64,000 bases of DNA from Comamonadaceae bacterium (GTDB lineage: Bacteria; Pseudomonadota; Gammaproteobacteria; Burkholderiales; Burkholderiaceae_C), in the NCBI GenBank assembly GCA_947455145.1, contig CANGME010000013.1:1-64000 (forward strand), in the 5' to 3' direction. Position 1 is the stretch's first letter. Each line of letters opens with the position of its first letter. Below are positions 36,200-44,887 of the stretch, piece after piece. A program made the position numbers and the translations under genes. Under the pieces are notes generated by a model that saw nothing but the letters and a program-made list of their open reading frames with translations, searched no databases and was not told the origin of the DNA.

Positions 36200-37144
36200 T
36201 TAGACCACACCCACCGCATGCCCACCAAACCCTTGTCTCATTTTGGCCAGCAATTTGCTCGCGTAATCATCAGCCCCTTGACTGGCAAAGCGTGACATCA
36301 GCGCCAGCGTCATCACTGGCGTAGGCACACCCAACTCGATGCTCTCGTTGGCCGTCCAGCGGCCTTCGCCTGAATCGGGGACGTGGGCTTTGATGTTCTC
36401 TAGAGACTGGTCGGCTTGGAGAGTTTGCGCGGTCAAGTCCAACAACCACGAGCGCACCACCGACCCGTGACGCCACAATTCGGTCACGTCGGCCAGGTCG
36501 ATGTCGAAATCTTTCTTCGCTTTAAGGAGCGACAGCCCCTCGGCCAAAGCGGCCATCATGCCGTACTCAATGCCGTTGTGAATCATCTTGGTGAAGTGCC
36601 CAGCACCGGCTGGGCCAGCATGAAGCCAACCTGTGGTTGGGCCCGGGGCCAAGGCTTCCAAGTAAGGCTGCACAGCTTGCAACGCCGCCGTGCTGCCACC
36701 TACCATCAGGCAGTAGCCGTTGGCTAGGCCATGCACACCGCCAGAGACACCTGCGTCCATGAAGTGCAATCCCAAGGCTTCGGCATGTGCAGCGCGACGA
36801 ACGGAATCTTTGTAGTTGCTGTTGGCCCCGTCCACCAAAGTATCCCCTGGGCTGGCCAGACCCTGCAACTGACCCAGCGTGGCTTCGGTGACCTCGCCTG
36901 AGGGCAGCATCACCCACAGCACGCGCGGTACGGCGAGCTGGCTCACCATGTTGGCCAGCGATGTGCAAGCGACTGCGTTCACCTCAGTCGCCAACGCGCT
37001 GGTCACCTCCGCGTCTTGGTCAAACACGGCCACGCGAAGGCCCTGCTTGGCTAGACGGCGCACCATATTTGCGCCCATTTTTCCCAGGCCAATCAGGCCA
37101 AAATTAGGGGTGGACTGGATCTCTGGGGATGAAGTAGAAGTCAT
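36200..37144 (-). CDS. 6-phosphogluconate dehydrogenase-like protein, short (GndA/YqeC) type
   Basis: A 314-residue NAD(P)-dependent beta-hydroxyacid dehydrogenase. The Rossmann motif is FGLIGLGKMGANMVRRLAKQ. The substrate segment FMDAGVSGGVHGLANGYCLM and catalytic Lys in GHFTKMIHNGIEYGMM match the short decarboxylating 6PGDH branch. It is the last of five minus-strand genes, 6 bp after the Bug receptor. With a gluconolactonase-like gene in the same operon, oxidation of a gluconate-type acid is plausible, although no kinase is present. Confidence 0.88.
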   Translation of the reverse strand: MTSTSSPEIQSTPNFGLIGLGKMGANMVRRLAKQGLRVAVFDQDAEVTSALATEVNAVACTSLANMVSQLAVPRVLWVMLPSGEVTEATLGQLQGLASPGDTLVDGANSNYKDSVRRAAHAEALGLHFMDAGVSGGVHGLANGYCLMVGGSTAALQAVQPYLEALAPGPTTGWLHAGPAGAGHFTKMIHNGIEYGMMAALAEGLSLLKAKKDFDIDLADVTELWRHGSVVRSWLLDLTAQTLQADQSLENIKAHVPDSGEGRWTANESIELGVPTPVMTLALMSRFASQGADDYASKLLAKMRQGFGGHAVGVV

Positions 37145-37150
37145 GCGGGG

Positions 37151-38137
37151 TTATTCAGGTTTGAGATTTTTGGCGCGAACAATGTCGCTCCATAGGTTCA
37201 TGTCGTTGTAGACAAAAGCCTTGAAGGCATCGGGCGTGCTGCCAACCAAGTCAATGCCCATGGCACCAATCTTGGTTTGCAATTCTGGGGACTTTAATGC
37301 CTTGCTGATGTCGGCGGAGATTTGCCGCACCACTGCATCTGACGCCGTAGGAGCGGCAAAAACGCCATACCAAAGTGGCATGGCAAAGTCGGGCGATGCC
37401 GCCCCCAAGGCCTCTGCCACGGTGGGCACGTTGGCCAGCGCTGGCGAGCGCTGCGGCGTCGTCACGGCCAGGGCAAGCACTTTGCCCGCCTTAATCTGAG
37501 GCAAGCCGACGGGCAAGCCCGCCAAGTACACCTGCACGCTGCCCGCCATGAGCGCATTCAAAGCCAAAGCGCCGCTGGTAAACGGCACATGCACCATAGA
37601 TATGCCAGCCTTGGCATTGAACAACTCGGCGGCCATGTGGTCGGCATTGCCAATACCTGCTGAGCTGAAGTTAAGCTGATTGGGGTTCTGCTTGGCGTAG
37701 TCGATCAACTCTTTGATGGTTTTGAAGGGCTGAGCGCTGTTGACCAACACCACCAAGGGCATGGAGGTGAGTTGGGTGACCAGCCTCAAATCTTTCTTGA
37801 GGTCGTAGTTGAGCTTGGGGTAGAGCGAGGCGCTGATCGTGATGGCGTTTTGCGCAATCAACAGGGTATGGTCGTCATCGGTATGCGCTACCACGCCCGC
37901 CGCCACATTGCCCGCAGCGCCGACACGGTTGTCCACAATGACGGGCTGCTTCCACTGCTCAGACAGGGCCGGGGCGATGAGTCGCGCCACCAAATCCATG
38001 CTGCTGCCGGGGCCTAAACCTGAAATGATTTTGACCGTCTTGTTGGGCCAGGGCTTGGGCGCCGCAGTTTGGGCGTGGGCGTTCATCGCGCCGAAAAAAA
38101 TGGCAAAACCGAGCCCTAGAAATACACTTCTTTTCAT
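37151..38137 (-). CDS. Bug/TctC-family periplasmic solute receptor (4 of 5)
   Basis: A 328-residue receptor with a Sec signal (MKRSVFLGLGFAIFFGAMNA, cleavage near HAQT). Bug-type features include WPNKTVKIISGLGPGSSMDL, VIVDNRVGAAGNVAAG and VHVPFTSGALALNALMAGS. The first motif is unusual in having SGLGPGSSMD where most members have PFxPGGxxD, so its ligand may differ. ATG 38137 with GGAG upstream is preferred to a TTG at 38149. It lies in an operon with a hydroxyacid dehydrogenase and an SMP-30 protein. Confidence 0.88.
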   Translation of the reverse strand: MKRSVFLGLGFAIFFGAMNAHAQTAAPKPWPNKTVKIISGLGPGSSMDLVARLIAPALSEQWKQPVIVDNRVGAAGNVAAGVVAHTDDDHTLLIAQNAITISASLYPKLNYDLKKDLRLVTQLTSMPLVVLVNSAQPFKTIKELIDYAKQNPNQLNFSSAGIGNADHMAAELFNAKAGISMVHVPFTSGALALNALMAGSVQVYLAGLPVGLPQIKAGKVLALAVTTPQRSPALANVPTVAEALGAASPDFAMPLWYGVFAAPTASDAVVRQISADISKALKSPELQTKIGAMGIDLVGSTPDAFKAFVYNDMNLWSDIVRAKNLKPE

Positions 38138-38159
38138 CTCAAACTCCAATCATTTTTTG

Positions 38160-39233
38160 TCAATCCAGTTGAAACGGGAGTCGGCTTTCTAGGCCTGCTT
38201 CTTTGGCGACTTCCACCAAGCTGGCCAAGGTATCGCGCGGCAGCAACAAGCCTTGTTTTCGGTTCTGCACGTCGGCCAGATTTTCCATCTCGCCAGGGTA
38301 GTAAATTTGGCTGTGGCCCTGGGCCAGGGGCACGTCTTTGAGTGAGGTGATGTAGGCGTCAATGCGCTGCTCAAACTCTGCCAAGGGTTGAAAAGCGTCC
38401 ACGCTGAGTGAAACCACAAAGTGCCCTGCTCCGCTGCGATTAACCGGGTCATACGGGCCGTGAACTTGGTCGAGGAACGAGCTGCCCGAGAGCACGCCCG
38501 ACAAGATGTCCACCATCACGCCCATGACATAGCCTTTGTGCCCCGCCATGGGCAAAATGAAGCCGGCAATGGCGGCTTTGGGGTCGGTGGTGGGGCGCCC
38601 TTGGGCATCTATCGCCCAATCGTTGGGGATAGGCTCGTGGCGCTTTTCGGCTAAATAAATTTTGCCGCGCGCCACGCCTGAATTGGCCATGTCCATCACC
38701 ACCGCGCCGTGCTTGCCACCCGGTACGGCAATCGACCAGGGGTTGGTGCCGATCTTCTTTTTCATGCCACCCCAGGGGGCCATATTGGGGCCTGCGTTGC
38801 TCATCAAAATCGTGATGCAGCCTTGCGCTGCGCCCATGCGGGTGAAGTACATGCAGGTGCCGAAGTGGTTGGAGTTGCGCACCGACACCACGCCCACGCT
38901 GTGCGCTTTGGCCCGCGCAATCGACTCCTCAAGCGCCCGCTTGGCCACGACTTGACCCACAAGATCGCAGCCATCCAGCACAGCAATGGCCTTGGCGTCC
39001 ACCAGCAACTTCATCTCAGCGCTGGGCTTCATCGCGCCAGATCGAAGGCGGGCGTAGTACCACGCCAACCGAAGCAGGCCGTGGGATTGATGGCCCCACA
39101 AATCCGACTGCACCAAGGTGTCGGCCGCCAGAAAAGCATCGGGCTCACTCATGCCGGTGCTGACATAAACCGCCTGCGCAAAATCCACCAAACCTACGGG
39201 GTCGATACGCGCCATCTCCATCGTCGTTGTCAT
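38160..39233 (-). CDS. Malate/L-lactate dehydrogenase-family (LDH2/MDH2) oxidoreductase
   Basis: A 357-residue NAD(P)-dependent dehydrogenase of the family that includes YlbC/AllD ureidoglycolate, YiaK 2,3-diketogulonate and ComC sulfolactate dehydrogenases. Hallmarks are DLWGHQSHGLLRL, SVRNSNHFGTCMYF with the catalytic His, and IGTNPWSIAVPGG. ATG 39233 is preferred to an in-frame TTG upstream. It starts 8 bp after the SMP-30 gene. The substrate is a 2-oxo or 2-hydroxy acid that cannot be named. Confidence 0.9.
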   Translation of the reverse strand: MTTTMEMARIDPVGLVDFAQAVYVSTGMSEPDAFLAADTLVQSDLWGHQSHGLLRLAWYYARLRSGAMKPSAEMKLLVDAKAIAVLDGCDLVGQVVAKRALEESIARAKAHSVGVVSVRNSNHFGTCMYFTRMGAAQGCITILMSNAGPNMAPWGGMKKKIGTNPWSIAVPGGKHGAVVMDMANSGVARGKIYLAEKRHEPIPNDWAIDAQGRPTTDPKAAIAGFILPMAGHKGYVMGVMVDILSGVLSGSSFLDQVHGPYDPVNRSGAGHFVVSLSVDAFQPLAEFEQRIDAYITSLKDVPLAQGHSQIYYPGEMENLADVQNRKQGLLLPRDTLASLVEVAKEAGLESRLPFQLD

Positions 39234-39241
39234 GTTTTTTG

Positions 39242-40186
39242 TCAAAGTTTTGTATGAGAGAACATGGCCATGCCCGGCGTGTCCAGCTGGGCCACGAGGA
39301 TGCTACCGCTCTCCGATTCAGTGATGTAGAGCTCGCGGTTATCCGCACCCCCAAAAGCAATGTTGGTGGTCATGGCACCCGCGCAGGAGTTGATTCTGAG
39401 CAGTGGCTCGCCACGTGGCGAGAACTTCCACACCACGCCCATGCCCGCATGGGCCACAAACAGGTTGCCCGCTTGGTCAACCGCCAAACCATCCGGCCCT
39501 GAGCCGCCCGACATTTGAATGAACACCCCGACCCGCGTCAGCGAGCCATCGGGCAGCACCATGGCGCGCCACACGGCGTTGCTGCGGGTGGTGGCAATGT
39601 ACAAAAAATTCTCGGTCGGGCTGAGCACAATCCCGTTGGGACTGGGCACATTGCTGAGTAAACATTCGATGCTGCCATCCGCGTTGCGCCTGTACACACG
39701 CCCCGATGGATCTTGCATACCCGTCTGGCCCTGGTCTGTGAAATAGAGGTCACCATTTTTAGCAAAGAACAGATCATTCAAGCCCTTGTAGCCCTCGGTT
39801 CGAAACCGCCTGCTGAGCGGCTTGATCTGATGGTTTTGCAGATCAAGTAGGCACAGTCCATTTTTATGATCGGCAATAAAAATTCGTCCATCGCTGTGGA
39901 TTTTGAGACCATTCGGCTCGCCGTCATATTCACAAATCAGCTCTGTATTGCCCTGCGGCGAGATGCGAAAAATCAAGCCAAAGGCGATATCCACCAAATA
40001 CAGATTGCCATCTCGGTCAAACGAGGGGCCCTCTATATAGCTGTCAGTAGAGGCATGGCCCTTGCCCGCTTGTATGCGCTCCAACGAGAGTTTCCCCGCG
40101 CGCCGATGCACAGCAGGAATGGAGGCGAAGATTTCAGCCTTTAAGGTAGGTGGGGCGGCAAAAATAGCACTCTCCTTGTGGGACAC
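39242..40186 (-). CDS. SMP-30/gluconolactonase-family protein
   Basis: A 314-residue six-bladed propeller of the SMP-30/gluconolactonase/LRE family. The metal site residues are suggested by EGPSFDRDGNLYLVD, VPSPNGIVLSPTENFLYIAT and GPDGLAVDQAGNLFVAHAG. No signal peptide is present. It would hydrolyse a sugar or aldonic lactone in the cytoplasm. It is the second gene of the operon, 11 bp after the ModA-like gene. Confidence 0.88.
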   Translation of the reverse strand: MSHKESAIFAAPPTLKAEIFASIPAVHRRAGKLSLERIQAGKGHASTDSYIEGPSFDRDGNLYLVDIAFGLIFRISPQGNTELICEYDGEPNGLKIHSDGRIFIADHKNGLCLLDLQNHQIKPLSRRFRTEGYKGLNDLFFAKNGDLYFTDQGQTGMQDPSGRVYRRNADGSIECLLSNVPSPNGIVLSPTENFLYIATTRSNAVWRAMVLPDGSLTRVGVFIQMSGGSGPDGLAVDQAGNLFVAHAGMGVVWKFSPRGEPLLRINSCAGAMTTNIAFGGADNRELYITESESGSILVAQLDTPGMAMFSHTKL

Positions 40187-40197
40187 ACAGCCTGGGT

Positions 40198-40944
40198 TCA
40201 GCCCGGCTCCATGCCGTTACTCTGGTACACCCGCGCGGCGTCCGGTGTGGTGAGAAAACGAATGAGGGCCTGCGCAGCCTCAGTCTGTTTTGCCCCGGGG
40301 AACAAGCCAGCCGAGAAGACCGTGAACATTTGCAACTCGCCCGGCAGCGGGCCCAGGTATTCGGCACCCGGCACACCCCGCAACTCACTGGTCATTTGCA
40401 CCGCAAGCTCCGCTTCACCCTTGGCAACCAACTCCGCCACATGGCCGCCTGCAGGTGTTTTAGCTTTAGCCTTGACCTCAGCACCAATGCCCATTTTTTC
40501 CGTCACACCAGCAAAGTAAATGCCACTTGCGCCGGTAGCCGTATAGGCAATCGATTTAGCAGCCAGCAAGGTACGCTTGAATGCCTCGGGCGAGCTGATG
40601 TCGGGCTTGACCGCGCCGGTACGTATAGCGACACCGACGCCAGATTTGGCCAAATCGACCCGGCTACCCGCCACCAGCTTGCCCTGCTTGGTCAGGTTGT
40701 CAATCACCGGGCCAGTAAGGACCACCATGTCCCCCGTCTCACCCGCATTAATGCGCCCAAGAATGATGTTGGACGTGTCGTAGCTGATCAGCACCTTGTG
40801 GCCACTGGAACGCTCGAACGCCGGAATCATGTGTTTGAACAGCGTGCTCATGCCCGTGGATGCAATGACTGTAATGTCGTTGGCGTGGACGCTACTGGCT
40901 TGAAGCAGCATGAACGCGGCGGCTGCGAGGAATCGCTTTGTCAT
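40198..40944 (-). CDS. Periplasmic substrate-binding protein, ModA-like
   Basis: A 248-residue protein with a signal peptide (about 1-21, ending SVHAND) and a type II periplasmic-binding fold of the molybdate-binding/extracellular solute-binding family (ITVIASTGMSTLFKHMIPAF, SGHKVLISYDTSN, GDMVVLTGPVIDNL). No ABC permease or ATPase is nearby. Proteins of this subfamily often occur alone with Bug receptors in hydroxyacid operons, so an organic ligand is as likely as molybdate. It is the first gene of the five-gene minus-strand operon. Confidence 0.82.
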   Translation of the reverse strand: MTKRFLAAAAFMLLQASSVHANDITVIASTGMSTLFKHMIPAFERSSGHKVLISYDTSNIILGRINAGETGDMVVLTGPVIDNLTKQGKLVAGSRVDLAKSGVGVAIRTGAVKPDISSPEAFKRTLLAAKSIAYTATGASGIYFAGVTEKMGIGAEVKAKAKTPAGGHVAELVAKGEAELAVQMTSELRGVPGAEYLGPLPGELQMFTVFSAGLFPGAKQTEAAQALIRFLTTPDAARVYQSNGMEPG

Positions 40945-41262
40945 TTGAATTTAACCTCTTTAGATTTGAATTGATTTGTTTGAATAAAACGGGTACGAGG
41001 CGTTAATCTGCTCCCTAAGAACGTCAGTATGTCACGCCTATGATCACGCCTATGACTTGGTTGATAACACCATGCACCTGGTCATTTTGAGGTAGATTGG
41101 TGCCACGATAACGATATTGCTTTCATAGAAATCGACTGGGATTTACTCGCTTTTCATTGGGCTAAAGAATCAGTAGCCACACTATGCTTTGAACAATTCT
41201 CCTTGGCTGACAAAAGGAAAGAGTAAAAATTCTATAAACCAGGCTGAAACGATGGACCATGA
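40945..41262. other. 318-bp divergent intergenic region
   Basis: AT-rich control region between the ModA-like operon (minus) and the HDOD gene (plus). It contains a perfect tandem pair of the 12-mer TCACGCCTATGA (41032-41055). No gene, RNA or terminator is recognised. Promoters for both operons should lie here. Confidence 0.5.
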
Positions 41263-42108
41263 ATGGACTATAAATCGATTAATTACAAAGGAATTCCGGT
41301 CCAAGCCGACATCATCTCCGGGATCATCAAACTGGAGGTAGATGCAGTTCATTGTTTCAGGGATTTGGATCGACTTGTTAGGTCGGATCAAGGGGTGGCG
41401 TCACTGGTACTGATGGTAGTGAACTCTGCCCTGTACGGCCGCAACCAAAAGGTCTCCACGATCCCGCTTGCCATCAGCTTGCTCGGATTTAACGTCGTTC
41501 GCTCACTCGCAATCTTGGCCTTTGCACGATCATTGTTTGCCCAAACGAACGACCCACTGTTCCGCCAGCATATTTGGCAGCATTCCCTGCTAACCGCACT
41601 TGCAAGTCATGACATTTGTCAAGCGCTTGGCAATGAAACAGAAAAAGACGAAGCTTTCATAGCCGGTCTAATGCACGATACCGGAAAAGTTCTGCTTTAT
41701 ACACATACCAAGGAACTCTACCTTCAAGCTTTAGCTGTGTGCCTGAGCGACGGCGGTTCCAGTGTGGAGGCAGAACAGAAAATTTTAGGCACCGATCACT
41801 GCCAAGTTGGCGCGGAGGCCGTCATTCAGTGGCGATTACCAAAGCGCTTCATCGCCTATATGGGCACAGACCGGTCCGTCGACAATCCACAAGGCAACAC
41901 AGACACAGTGGGGCTCAGCTTGGCGGCGGCGAATTTTCTGATCAAGGGCCTAGGTATTGGCTCCCGAATGATCGAGGACGTTGCAGTCAAGAGAGCTGGG
42001 TTGATATCACTTGGATTGAATGAGGCCTTGGTTGACATGCTAGTGATGGAAACGTTCACCAATAGATTGTTCGAAAGCGACATCTACAAACTCTGCATCG
42101 ACTTTTGA
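41263..42108 (+). CDS. HDOD-domain signalling protein
   Basis: A 281-residue protein made almost entirely of one HDOD domain (about 10-215). The start resembles YKGIPVQADIISGIIKLEVD, then LVLMVVNSALYG, ISLLGFNVVRSLAI and the HD pair in IAGLMHDTGKVLLY. HDOD domains act as regulatory modules in bacterial signal transduction. It is followed after 13 bp by a class III cyclase gene, so the two form an operon and may share one signal pathway. By eye the region is poorer in GC than its surroundings. Confidence 0.88.
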   Translation: MDYKSINYKGIPVQADIISGIIKLEVDAVHCFRDLDRLVRSDQGVASLVLMVVNSALYGRNQKVSTIPLAISLLGFNVVRSLAILAFARSLFAQTNDPLFRQHIWQHSLLTALASHDICQALGNETEKDEAFIAGLMHDTGKVLLYTHTKELYLQALAVCLSDGGSSVEAEQKILGTDHCQVGAEAVIQWRLPKRFIAYMGTDRSVDNPQGNTDTVGLSLAAANFLIKGLGIGSRMIEDVAVKRAGLISLGLNEALVDMLVMETFTNRLFESDIYKLCIDF

Positions 42109-42121
42109 CAAACCTTCACCC

Positions 42122-43750
42122 ATGAGTTTTCTTCAGCCTAAGCCTGTCCAACTTCATTCCATCTCGCATGACGTGTGGCAGGGACTCGAGTTGGATTTGG
42201 GACAAACCCTTACGCGACTAAAACTTACTCATTTGTCCGCCCCAACCACGCTTATCTTGCTTGATCTGATTGAAGCAGCCATAAACGCTATGCACGCACA
42301 GGTTTTTCGAAAAATCGTCGAGTCCGACTTTGGCCTCAACCAAGGCCGCGGTGATGATTACCTAGAAATACTCTACAAGACTGAGGTCAACGTACACGGT
42401 TCAGCCAATATTGCCCGCTACTGCAAGAACAACAACTGGTACATATCAGCACGCTTTTCTGACTCCCCCAACACAATCCTCAAGCTGGACTCTCCGGTAA
42501 CATTGGATAGCTCAGTTTTCAAAACCTCAAGACTGATCGATGCATTGGGTTACAGGTTGGACATAGATTCAATTCTTGACGCACAAAATGGACAACAGCT
42601 CACATTAGTAGCAGTGCCCGAAAAACAATCTCTCGCCAGCCCCACGTCTGTGCTCGATGACAAAGCCCAAGCTCTAAGCCTGTCGAACATTTTCGAAAAG
42701 TTGCAGCACGGATTGATTCAATTTTCCGGCCATGGAGAAATCGTGGCAGTTTCACCGTCTCTTCTAGCACTCTTTCGGCTCGATACAACTGCAACGGCGT
42801 TAAATGCCTTGGGGTTTGCGATTCCAAGGAATTTTTATAACGACATCATCTGGGGCGTGGCACTGTCGGACAACAACGGCATTTTTGAAAACTACCGGAT
42901 CCACGTGAAATTTCCAGATTCAGACAATGCCTCCATCTTATTTAACGTCAGTGGTTTTCGCGATGACCGCGAAATCATCCATTCACTGTGGCAAGCTGTT
43001 TCCCTAGACGAAGGCCGAACATTACTATCTGAAGGCTCCATGCTCGACGAAGTACGAATTCACAATATCACCCGTAACTATGTGCCACAACTTGTTGAAG
43101 AAAAAGCGCGTGATGCCTTGCGCCTGGGTAAAAACAAGCTAACCAACGAGATCCGCAGCGTTGCCGTCTTGTTTTGCGACATCGTTGGCTTTACCTCATA
43201 TGTCGAAACGAACGCAAACAGTGAAGCCATCATCGACACATTAAATTCCATTCTTTTGAGAGTGGCTAGTTGCGTCAAGCGCAACAATGGTTCAATCGAT
43301 AAATTTATGGGCGATTGTGTAATGGCGATTTTTGACCGCCCCTCCGATGCCTTGCTGGCTGCTTGCGACATGCAAGCTCATGCCGAAGACATCAATACGT
43401 TGCGACATCACGCTGGTCAGAAAGTTTTACAGCTTCGCATAGGCGTTCACTGGGGTGAGGTGGTCATTGGCAACGTTGGCACGGTAGAACGACTTGATTG
43501 GACTGCCATTGGAGATGTCGTCAACATCGCATCACGGATTGAAAAAGGCTGCCACCCCGGAGCAATTCTGATAAGCGATATCCTGCGCAACGCAGTCGAC
43601 CAATCAGATGATCACTTTTTTGATTTCGGAGACACGTTTCATTTAGAGGTGAAAGGGAAATGGGAAAAACTCAGTGTCTGCCAGGTTACATTGGCCTCTC
43701 ATCGAACGGATGATAGTTGTTCGGAAAATTTGCACGCCTCGGGAAATTAG
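42122..43750 (+). CDS. Class III adenylate cyclase with N-terminal ATPase-like and PAS-like regions
   Basis: A 542-residue cytoplasmic protein. Residues 345-525 form a class III cyclase domain: metal Asp D353 in FCDIVGF and D398 in DKFMGDCVMAIF, with adenine-selecting K394. WTAIGDVVNIASRIEK has Thr at the other specificity position, the class IIIb pattern. Residues 1-160 carry a conserved-looking LKLTHLSAPTTLILLDLIEA region that I cannot name with certainty. Residues 180-320 look PAS-like (FEKLQHGLIQFSGHGEIVAV). No membrane segment is seen. It would make cAMP in response to a cytoplasmic signal, possibly through the HDOD partner. Confidence 0.85.
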   Translation: MSFLQPKPVQLHSISHDVWQGLELDLGQTLTRLKLTHLSAPTTLILLDLIEAAINAMHAQVFRKIVESDFGLNQGRGDDYLEILYKTEVNVHGSANIARYCKNNNWYISARFSDSPNTILKLDSPVTLDSSVFKTSRLIDALGYRLDIDSILDAQNGQQLTLVAVPEKQSLASPTSVLDDKAQALSLSNIFEKLQHGLIQFSGHGEIVAVSPSLLALFRLDTTATALNALGFAIPRNFYNDIIWGVALSDNNGIFENYRIHVKFPDSDNASILFNVSGFRDDREIIHSLWQAVSLDEGRTLLSEGSMLDEVRIHNITRNYVPQLVEEKARDALRLGKNKLTNEIRSVAVLFCDIVGFTSYVETNANSEAIIDTLNSILLRVASCVKRNNGSIDKFMGDCVMAIFDRPSDALLAACDMQAHAEDINTLRHHAGQKVLQLRIGVHWGEVVIGNVGTVERLDWTAIGDVVNIASRIEKGCHPGAILISDILRNAVDQSDDHFFDFGDTFHLEVKGKWEKLSVCQVTLASHRTDDSCSENLHASGN

Positions 43751-43831
43751 GTCAACTTTTGAGCATTGATCAAACGCAACCGAATAGTGAAAAAAAATTC
43801 AACAAAAAAAATAAGGCATAAAAATCCAAGC

Positions 43832-43837
43832 TATAAT
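43832..43837 (+). promoter_or_regulatory. Probable -10 box of the tRNA-Asn gene
   Basis: TATAAT lies 11 bp upstream of the tRNA 5' end, preceded by an A-rich tract (43793-43824) that could act as an UP element. A good -35 is not visible, which is common for strongly UP-driven stable RNA promoters. Confidence 0.55.
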
Positions 43838-43848
43838 TTGAGGCTTGT

Positions 43849-43924
43849 TCCTCGATAGCTCAGTTGGTAGAGCGCCGGACTGTTAATCCGTAGGTCCCTG
43901 GTTCGAGCCCAGGTCGAGGAGCCA
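43849..43924 (+). tRNA. tRNA-Asn (anticodon GTT)
   Basis: A 76-nt cloverleaf. The acceptor stem is TCCTCGA with TCGAGGA, the D arm has AGCTCAGTTGGTAGAGC, the anticodon loop is CTGTTAA with GTT, the T arm is GGTTCGAGCCC, and discriminator G is followed by an encoded CCA. All stems pair. Confidence 0.97.
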
Positions 43925-43937
43925 CCATAAAAGTTGA

Positions 43938-43965
43938 CCCCGCCGTTGCAAAACGGCGGGGTTTT
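43938..43965 (+). terminator. Rho-independent terminator after tRNA-Asn
   Basis: A perfect 10-bp stem CCCCGCCGTT/AACGGCGGGG with loop GCAA, followed by TTTT. It ends only 26 bp before the J-domain gene, so the downstream operon must use a promoter overlapping this region or read through it. Confidence 0.85.
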
Positions 43966-43991
43966 CCCATTCAGGCATACCAAGGTTCTGC

Positions 43992-44267
43992 ATGAAAGAT
44001 CACTACGCGGCCTTAGGTGTCGGCCCTGGGGCAAGCTTGACCGAGATCAAGAAGGCCTACCGCCAGCAAGCCGCCCTGCTCCACCCCGACCGCAACCCCG
44101 CACCGAATGCAGCGGCACGGTTTCAATTGGTGCAAGAGGCCTATGACATCTTGAGCGATGACGCCAAGCGCGAGGCCTATGACAACAACCGCAAACGCAA
44201 TCTGCTTGACAGCCCGATAGACACCGCACGCGAGATCTGGTCTGACTACTTCAAACGCATCGTCTAG
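43992..44267 (+). CDS. Short J-domain (DnaJ-like) protein
   Basis: A 91-residue protein consisting of a J domain (about 1-65) with the HPD motif in ALLHPDRNPAPN. It has helices DHYAALGVGPGASLTEIKKA and VQEAYDILSDDAKREAYDNN and a short tail. There is no Gly/Phe or zinc-finger region, so it is a type III J-protein that would stimulate a DnaK ATPase for a specific client. It is first in a plus-strand run of six closely spaced genes. Its client is probably encoded among the unknown genes that follow. Confidence 0.9.
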   Translation: MKDHYAALGVGPGASLTEIKKAYRQQAALLHPDRNPAPNAAARFQLVQEAYDILSDDAKREAYDNNRKRNLLDSPIDTAREIWSDYFKRIV

Positions 44268-44307
44268 TCCCTCCATCAAGCCCATCCTTTAAAACCCGCC
44301 AAGCCCC

Positions 44308-44883
44308 ATGCAAATATCACCCTTCTTCCACAACCTGCGCTCTGCCTACCGGGCTGAACTTGATGACATGCGTTCGGACTCCGAAGGGCTCAACATCTTG
44401 AACCAGCGGCTTGCAGAGCGCCGCAGCGAGTTGGATTTTTTGGTCAGCATGATCGAGCTCAGCCCCGAGATGGTGGCTGTGGTCTTGCACAAGGCGTTTC
44501 GTTTCAACACCGCGATGGCTATGCAACAACTGTTGAGCCAAGAGCCCGAAGACTTACCCGAGTGGGACGACTTAGCCAAAACGCTTGAAATCTCCCCTTG
44601 GGCAGCGCCAGTCATCAAGACACTGCGCAAGCAGCCCGCTGGCGACTGGTTTTTGTGTGTGGCTGCCGCCCTGGAGTACATGGAGAGCCAGCCCCAGCAC
44701 ACGCATGACAGTCACGCCAGCGACGATGAAGAGGGTGACGAAGACCATGCCTCTGACGACGACAACGCAGACCGCAGCGACAAGCACCTCTCTGCCGACG
44801 ACGCAGACGACGGCGATGGACGCACCCGCGAAGAAGCCGGAGCCGACTGGATGGCCGAGCAAGGCTTTGACCGCAAAGAATGA
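44308..44883 (+). CDS. Unrecognised protein with acidic C-terminal tail
   Basis: A 191-residue cytoplasmic protein I do not recognise. Residues 1-128 look helical and mixed (NILNQRLAERRSELDFLVSM, MVAVVLHKAFRFNTAMAMQQ). Residues 129-176 are strongly acidic, rich in Asp, Glu, Ser and His (SDDEEGDEDHASDDDNADR), and probably disordered. It starts 40 bp after the J-domain gene and ends 4 bp before the next gene, so translation is likely coupled. The acidic tail could bind basic partners, metals or DNA-mimic targets; none is shown. Confidence 0.75.
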   Translation: MQISPFFHNLRSAYRAELDDMRSDSEGLNILNQRLAERRSELDFLVSMIELSPEMVAVVLHKAFRFNTAMAMQQLLSQEPEDLPEWDDLAKTLEISPWAAPVIKTLRKQPAGDWFLCVAAALEYMESQPQHTHDSHASDDEEGDEDHASDDDNADRSDKHLSADDADDGDGRTREEAGADWMAEQGFDRKE

Positions 44884-44887
44884 CGCC

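Noticed and set aside
43849-43924. Attachment site duplication of the tRNA-Asn 3' end
   Set aside because: I looked for a second copy of the T-arm and acceptor sequence downstream and saw none in the window. No integrase gene is present.
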